Positions 62,771 through 64,000 of a DNA stretch of 64,000 nucleotides are shown piece by piece (position 1 is the first letter of the stretch; the number at the start of each line of letters is the position of its first letter). The position numbers and the translations under genes are program-made. Location of the stretch: contig NZ_BSSA01000001.1 of the NCBI RefSeq assembly GCF_030268885.1, positions 620,001 through 684,000 on the forward strand, read 5' to 3'. The notes beneath the pieces are model-generated. The model had not been told where the DNA came from. It saw only the letters and a program-made list of their open reading frames with translations, and ran no database searches. The stretch is from Kitasatospora phosalacinea (lineage in GTDB: Bacteria > Actinomycetota > Actinomycetes > Streptomycetales > Streptomycetaceae).

Positions 62771-63186
62771 CGGTGTGCCCTCTCCTTGATCTCGGCCACG
62801 TCGGCCTTCACGCTGTCGATGGTCTGTTCGGGCGCGGGGCTGCCGGCCCTGGCGACCTGCTTCTTGCCGGCCAGCGCCAGCACCGCGGCCACCACGGCGA
62901 GCAGGGCCGCGACGACCAGCGCCGACGCCCACACCGGCAGGACCAGTGCGAGGGCGGCGACCGCCGCGGCCACCACGGCCTGGGCGGACAGGACGCCGAC
63001 CAGGCCGGCCCCGCCGACCAGTCCGCCGCCCAGGCCGTAGCGCCTGCCCTTCTCGGTCAGCTCCGCCCGGGCCAGTTGCATCTCCTCCCGGACCAGTTCC
63101 GAGAGCTGCTGCGACGCCCGCGTGACGAGCGCGCCCACCGGCTCCCCGTCACCGTGCCGGGTGCCGGTCCCGATGCTGCTGCTCAT
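62767..63186 (-). CDS. Actinobacterial holin-X / phage holin superfamily III-like protein
   Basis: 139 residues. VGALVTRASQQLSELVREEMQLARAEL is the cytoplasmic N-terminal helix of the family (landmarks LSELVREE and ARAEL, about 17-43). Two transmembrane segments follow (about 52-80 and 85-106). Despite the name, these are normal chromosomal proteins of actinobacteria, found with DUF3618 and DUF4235 as here. First gene of the operon; the 214-bp gap upstream should carry its promoter. Confidence 0.87.
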
Positions 63187-63400
63187 GGCCCTCCTCCTCT
63201 CCCTGCCGTGCTCATCCGTGCTGGTTCCTGCTCGTCTTCCTGCTCGTCGGACCGGGGACTCCTCCCCGCCCGCACGCGCCTACCCCTGATCCCGCCGACC
63301 ATCCACGGGAAACCACGGCCCGGAACGGTCTTCCCGACCCGGGGCCGACCGGGTACGGTGCGTCCACTGACGCAGTCCTCACGTCGGAAAAAGAAGCAAC

Positions 63401-64000
63401 GTGCACCTCCTGGAAGACCCTTCGGGTCTGTCCCCGCGCGCCCTCGCCTTCCTCGACCGCTCCGCGCACCGGCAGGAGCGGACCGGGCCGCACGTCCCCA
63501 CCGAACTGCTCCGGGTCCGTGACCGCAGGGGCCGGCCCGTCCCCGCCCCGCTGGAGCTGGTGATCCGGCGCGAGGGGTTCGCCCAGCGCTACGGCGGACT
63601 GCGGTACACGGTGCGGGAGAGCCACCCGGGCGCCGGGGGCGAGCGCCGGGTGTCCACCCTGGAGTGGCACCACGAGCCGGGGTCGTACGCGTGGGCCGAT
63701 CCCGTGCGGGGCTGGTTCTTCGACTGGTGGGGGCCGCGGGCCGCCCACCCGGTCCGCTACCTCGTCCACACCGACGGGCGGGTGGGGGCCGAGAGCACGG
63801 CAGGTGACGGCGTCTTCCAGGAACTGGAGGCGTCCATGGTCCACCGGATCGAGTCCCACGCCCTCGTGGACGAGCTCTCGGCCTGGGACCGCTGGCCGGG
63901 CGGGGCCGCCGCCCTCGCCACCGCCCGGCACCTGGACGGGGACGGGAACGGCTTGAGCGAGGTGGCCGAGGCGTCGGGACCCGGACGGAGCTGGCGGACG
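63401..64000 (+). CDS. unassigned protein, N-terminal part (runs off the window)
   Basis: An open frame of exactly 200 codons from GTG at 63401 to the last base, with strong actinomycete codon bias. It begins VHLLEDPSGLSPRALAFLDR. Aromatic-rich blocks are LEWHHEPGSYAWADP and GWFFDWWGPRAAHPVRYLVH. An AAGAAGCAAC stretch precedes the start. No family was recognised. It is divergent from the holin-X operon. The C-terminus is outside the window. Confidence 0.6.
   Translation, partial: MHLLEDPSGLSPRALAFLDRSAHRQERTGPHVPTELLRVRDRRGRPVPAPLELVIRREGFAQRYGGLRYTVRESHPGAGGERRVSTLEWHHEPGSYAWADPVRGWFFDWWGPRAAHPVRYLVHTDGRVGAESTAGDGVFQELEASMVHRIESHALVDELSAWDRWPGGAAALATARHLDGDGNGLSEVAEASGPGRSWRT

Overview
The window looks like a chromosomal segment of a high-GC streptomycete (Streptomyces or Kitasatospora type). 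The signs are very high G/C at third codon positions, frequent GTG starts, 4-bp ATGA/GTGA gene overlaps, and actinobacterial marker families (ECF41 sigma factor, NsrR of the Streptomyces type, DUF5959, DUF6193, DUF5996, Actinobacterial holin-X). No tRNA, rRNA, CRISPR array or intact insertion sequence was seen.

1-18.7 kb: two blocks of cobalamin corrin-ring genes (cobH, cobIJ, cobK, cbiD at the left; cobM, cobL at 16.5-18.7 kb) flank about 12.7 kb of unrelated genes. The inserted part starts with a compact catabolic locus (3.9-10.3 kb): RidA, an IclR regulator, KDG kinase, a PLP deaminase of the D-serine dehydratase fold, an N-acyl-D-amino-acid deacylase and KDPG aldolase. I read this as a candidate route from N-acetyl-D-glucosaminate (oxidised amino sugar) to pyruvate and glyceraldehyde-3-phosphate. 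A peroxiredoxin-like/TetR pair, an ECF41 sigma factor with its partner gene and a recognisable ECF41-type promoter, a frameshifted gene, and a TetR/FAD-monooxygenase pair follow.

18.7-31.8 kb: an accessory stretch with a MarR regulator and esterase, a secreted repeat protein, an HAD-like protein, a SMI1/KNR4 protein, decayed transposase pieces and a truncated gene (23.4-26.1 kb), a TetR/aldo-keto reductase pair, a fused acyl-CoA carboxyltransferase, and an NsrR/flavohaemoglobin NO-defence pair with matching operator-like sites.

31.9-56.5 kb: the centrepiece, a biosynthetic gene cluster I cannot assign to a known product. It holds the complete 4-hydroxyphenylglycine set (HmaS, hydroxymandelate oxidase, HpgT-type aminotransferase), a keto-acid dehydrogenase-like E1 alpha/beta pair, a phytanoyl-CoA-type oxygenase, a DUF3050 protein, a discrete ketosynthase system (one canonical KS, one KS lacking expected histidines, one half-size KS-like protein), two acyl-activating ligases, and three free-standing carrier proteins. 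A second operon joins a KAS III homologue, a carrier protein, a half-size thiolase-fold protein, a SerRS-like amino acid:[carrier protein] ligase and a stand-alone condensation domain. Methyltransferase, alpha/beta hydrolase, glycosyltransferase and a DrrAB-like exporter complete it. There is no modular NRPS or PKS, no acyltransferase domain and no cluster regulator in view.

56.5-64 kb: DUF6193 and DUF5996 genes, a GT39-like membrane glycosyltransferase, an aldo/keto reductase controlled by a strong palindrome, a second frameshifted gene, a three-gene envelope operon (holin-X, DUF3618, DUF4235), and the start of an unassigned gene cut by the window edge. A recurring oddity is short in-frame minisatellites at protein ends and linkers.
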